A DNA stretch of 8,130 nt, taken from assembly GCA_011620445.1 (NCBI GenBank), contig WOZB01000204.1, positions 1 through 8,130 on the forward strand, given 5' to 3'. This document shows positions 7,210-8,130 of this stretch, one piece after another; positions within the stretch are counted from its first letter, which is position 1; every line of letters begins with the position of its first letter. The stretch comes from Anaerolineaceae bacterium (GTDB lineage Bacteria > Chloroflexota > Anaerolineae > Anaerolineales > Anaerolineaceae). The notes under the pieces are model-generated. The model saw only the letters and a program-made list of their open reading frames with translations. It had not been told where the DNA came from and ran no database searches. A program made the translations under genes and the position numbers.

Positions 7210-7239
7210 AAACAACAAGCAAAAACAAGGAGAAATAAA
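7210..7239 (+). promoter_or_regulatory. A-rich ftsZ leader with strong ribosome binding site
   Basis: This is the longest non-coding stretch in the window: 30 nt between ftsA and ftsZ, of which 21 are A and one is T. AAGGAG at 7227-7232 lies 7 nt before the ATG at 7240, the best Shine-Dalgarno match and spacing here. The base composition predicts little RNA structure. I see no terminator and no promoter in it. Confidence 0.8.
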
Positions 7240-8130
7240 ATGGAAAACAGGACAACAGAATCATTTGCAAGGATTAAAGTAGTAGGCGTAGGTGGCGGCG
7301 GTTGTAATGCGGTCAACCGCATGATTGCCGAAGGTTTGCAGGGCATCGAGTTCATCGCTGTCAATACAGACGCCCAGGCTTTACTCAAATCCAACGCTCC
7401 CACCCGTGTGCGCATCGGCGACAAATGCACCCACGGTCTCGGCGCTGGCTCAGACCCCAGCAAAGGCAAAACTGCAGCAGAAGAATCAGCCGATGAGCTC
7501 TATGAAGTGCTCAAGGGCAGCGACATGGTCTTCATCACTGCAGGTTTAGGCGGCGGCACCGGAACCGGTGCAGCCCCCATCGTAGCCGGCATTGCCCACG
7601 AGGTAGGCGCCCTGACTATTGGCGTAGTCACCCGCCCCTTCAGTTTTGAAGGTTCCCATCGCTCAGCGGCTGCTGACCAGGGTGCTCGCGAACTCAAGCA
7701 ATTCGCCGATACGCTCATAATTATCCCCAACGACCGTTTGCTTTCGATGGTCACCAAGAATGTTGGCATTCAGGATGCCTTTGGCCTGGCTGATGACGTG
7801 CTGCGCCAGGGCATTCAGGGTATTTCAGAACTCATCACCATTCCAGGTCTTATCAACCTCGACTTCGCAGATGTTAAGACCATTATGCGGCAAGGCGGCG
7901 CAGCCCTCATGGCTGTCGGCCAGGCAAAGGGCGAAGACCGCGCCCGCATCGCAGCCCAGCAGGCAATCAGCAACCAACTGCTGGATGTGACCATCAACGG
8001 CGCCAAAGGTATTCTCTTTAATGTCACCGGTGGTCCCAACATGTCCCTCTTTGAGGTCAACCAGGCTGCCCAAATCATCAAAGAAACCGCTCATCCGGAT
8101 GTAAACCTCATCTTTGGTGCTGTCATCGAT
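7240..8130 (+). CDS. ftsZ: Cell division protein FtsZ (N-terminal 297 residues, 3' end outside window)
   Basis: FtsZ is the tubulin-like GTPase that polymerises into the cytokinetic ring. The frame is open from the ATG at 7240 to the window edge, giving 297 residues that cover most of the globular part. About eleven residues precede [18 protein letters not shown] (11-28). Further motifs are VNTDAQAL (41-48), the tubulin signature [10 protein letters not shown] (104-113), TRPFSFEG (131-138), IIPNDRLL (161-168) and the T7 catalytic loop [11 protein letters not shown] (206-216), with both Asp needed for GTP hydrolysis (D208 and D211). GAGSDP (68-73) stands where GAGGNP or GAGANP is usual, a small change in the GTP-binding region. 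The C-terminal linker and the peptide that binds FtsA lie beyond the window, so their state is unknown. The start is set by AAGGAG 7 nt upstream. Confidence 0.97.
   Translation, partial: MENRTTESFARIKVVGVGGGGCNAVNRMIAEGLQGIEFIAVNTDAQALLKSNAPTRVRIGDKCTHGLGAGSDPSKGKTAAEESADELYEVLKGSDMVFITAGLGGGTGTGAAPIVAGIAHEVGALTIGVVTRPFSFEGSHRSAAADQGARELKQFADTLIIIPNDRLLSMVTKNVGIQDAFGLADDVLRQGIQGISELITIPGLINLDFADVKTIMRQGGAALMAVGQAKGEDRARIAAQQAISNQLLDVTINGAKGILFNVTGGPNMSLFEVNQAAQIIKETAHPDVNLIFGAVID

Noticed and set aside
1..8130. Search for defence, mobile, CRISPR, RNA gene or biosynthetic novelty
   Set aside because: Every base except a few short spacers is accounted for by eight standard dcw genes; no repeats, tRNA-like structure, terminator hairpin or foreign-looking segment was seen by eye.

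Overview
The window is one uninterrupted stretch of a division and cell wall (dcw) cluster, with every gene on the + strand: ftsW (3' end only), murG, murC, murB, ddl, ftsQ, ftsA and ftsZ (5' end only). The gene identities rest on family motifs read directly from the translations. This order is a common bacterial one and is also found, for example, in alphaproteobacteria. The protein details, however, point by recollection of the families to a Chloroflexota bacterium, probably Anaerolineae: a MurG starting with GGTGGGVYPAL and carrying VPDVEPG where most MurG have HEQNxxPG, FtsW with GNALPLLSAGGSS, an FtsQ with an 'EIRLPALPxIR' segment before its membrane helix, and a Ddl of DdlA type. The taxonomic call is inference, not proof.

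Layout: positions 1-557 encode the last three membrane segments and the basic tail of the SEDS glycosyltransferase FtsW. MurG (481-1551) starts inside ftsW, overlapping it by 77 nt in another frame. MurC (1553-2932), MurB (2929-3852), Ddl (3845-4945) and FtsQ (4945-5967) follow with a 1-nt gap or overlaps of 4, 8 and 1 nt. FtsA (5971-7209) follows after 3 nt. FtsZ (7240 to beyond the end) follows a 30-nt A-rich spacer with the best Shine-Dalgarno of the window. That spacer is the longest non-coding stretch. I see no terminator, convincing internal promoter, RNA gene, mobile element, repeat array or CRISPR.

How the genes work together: MurB and MurC make and extend UDP-MurNAc, Ddl makes the D-Ala-D-Ala dipeptide for the stem peptide, MurG turns lipid I into lipid II, and FtsW polymerises lipid II at the septum. 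FtsZ builds the ring, FtsA ties it to the membrane, and FtsQ links the divisome to the periplasmic-side synthases. The tight packing suggests one translationally coupled transcript.

This is a housekeeping region and I found no new system in it. The observation most worth following is that MurG keeps the whole set of UDP-GlcNAc-side residues but lacks most of the conserved acceptor-side residues. A second is the dual-coding overlap in which the FtsW basic tail and the MurG glycine loop share the same DNA.
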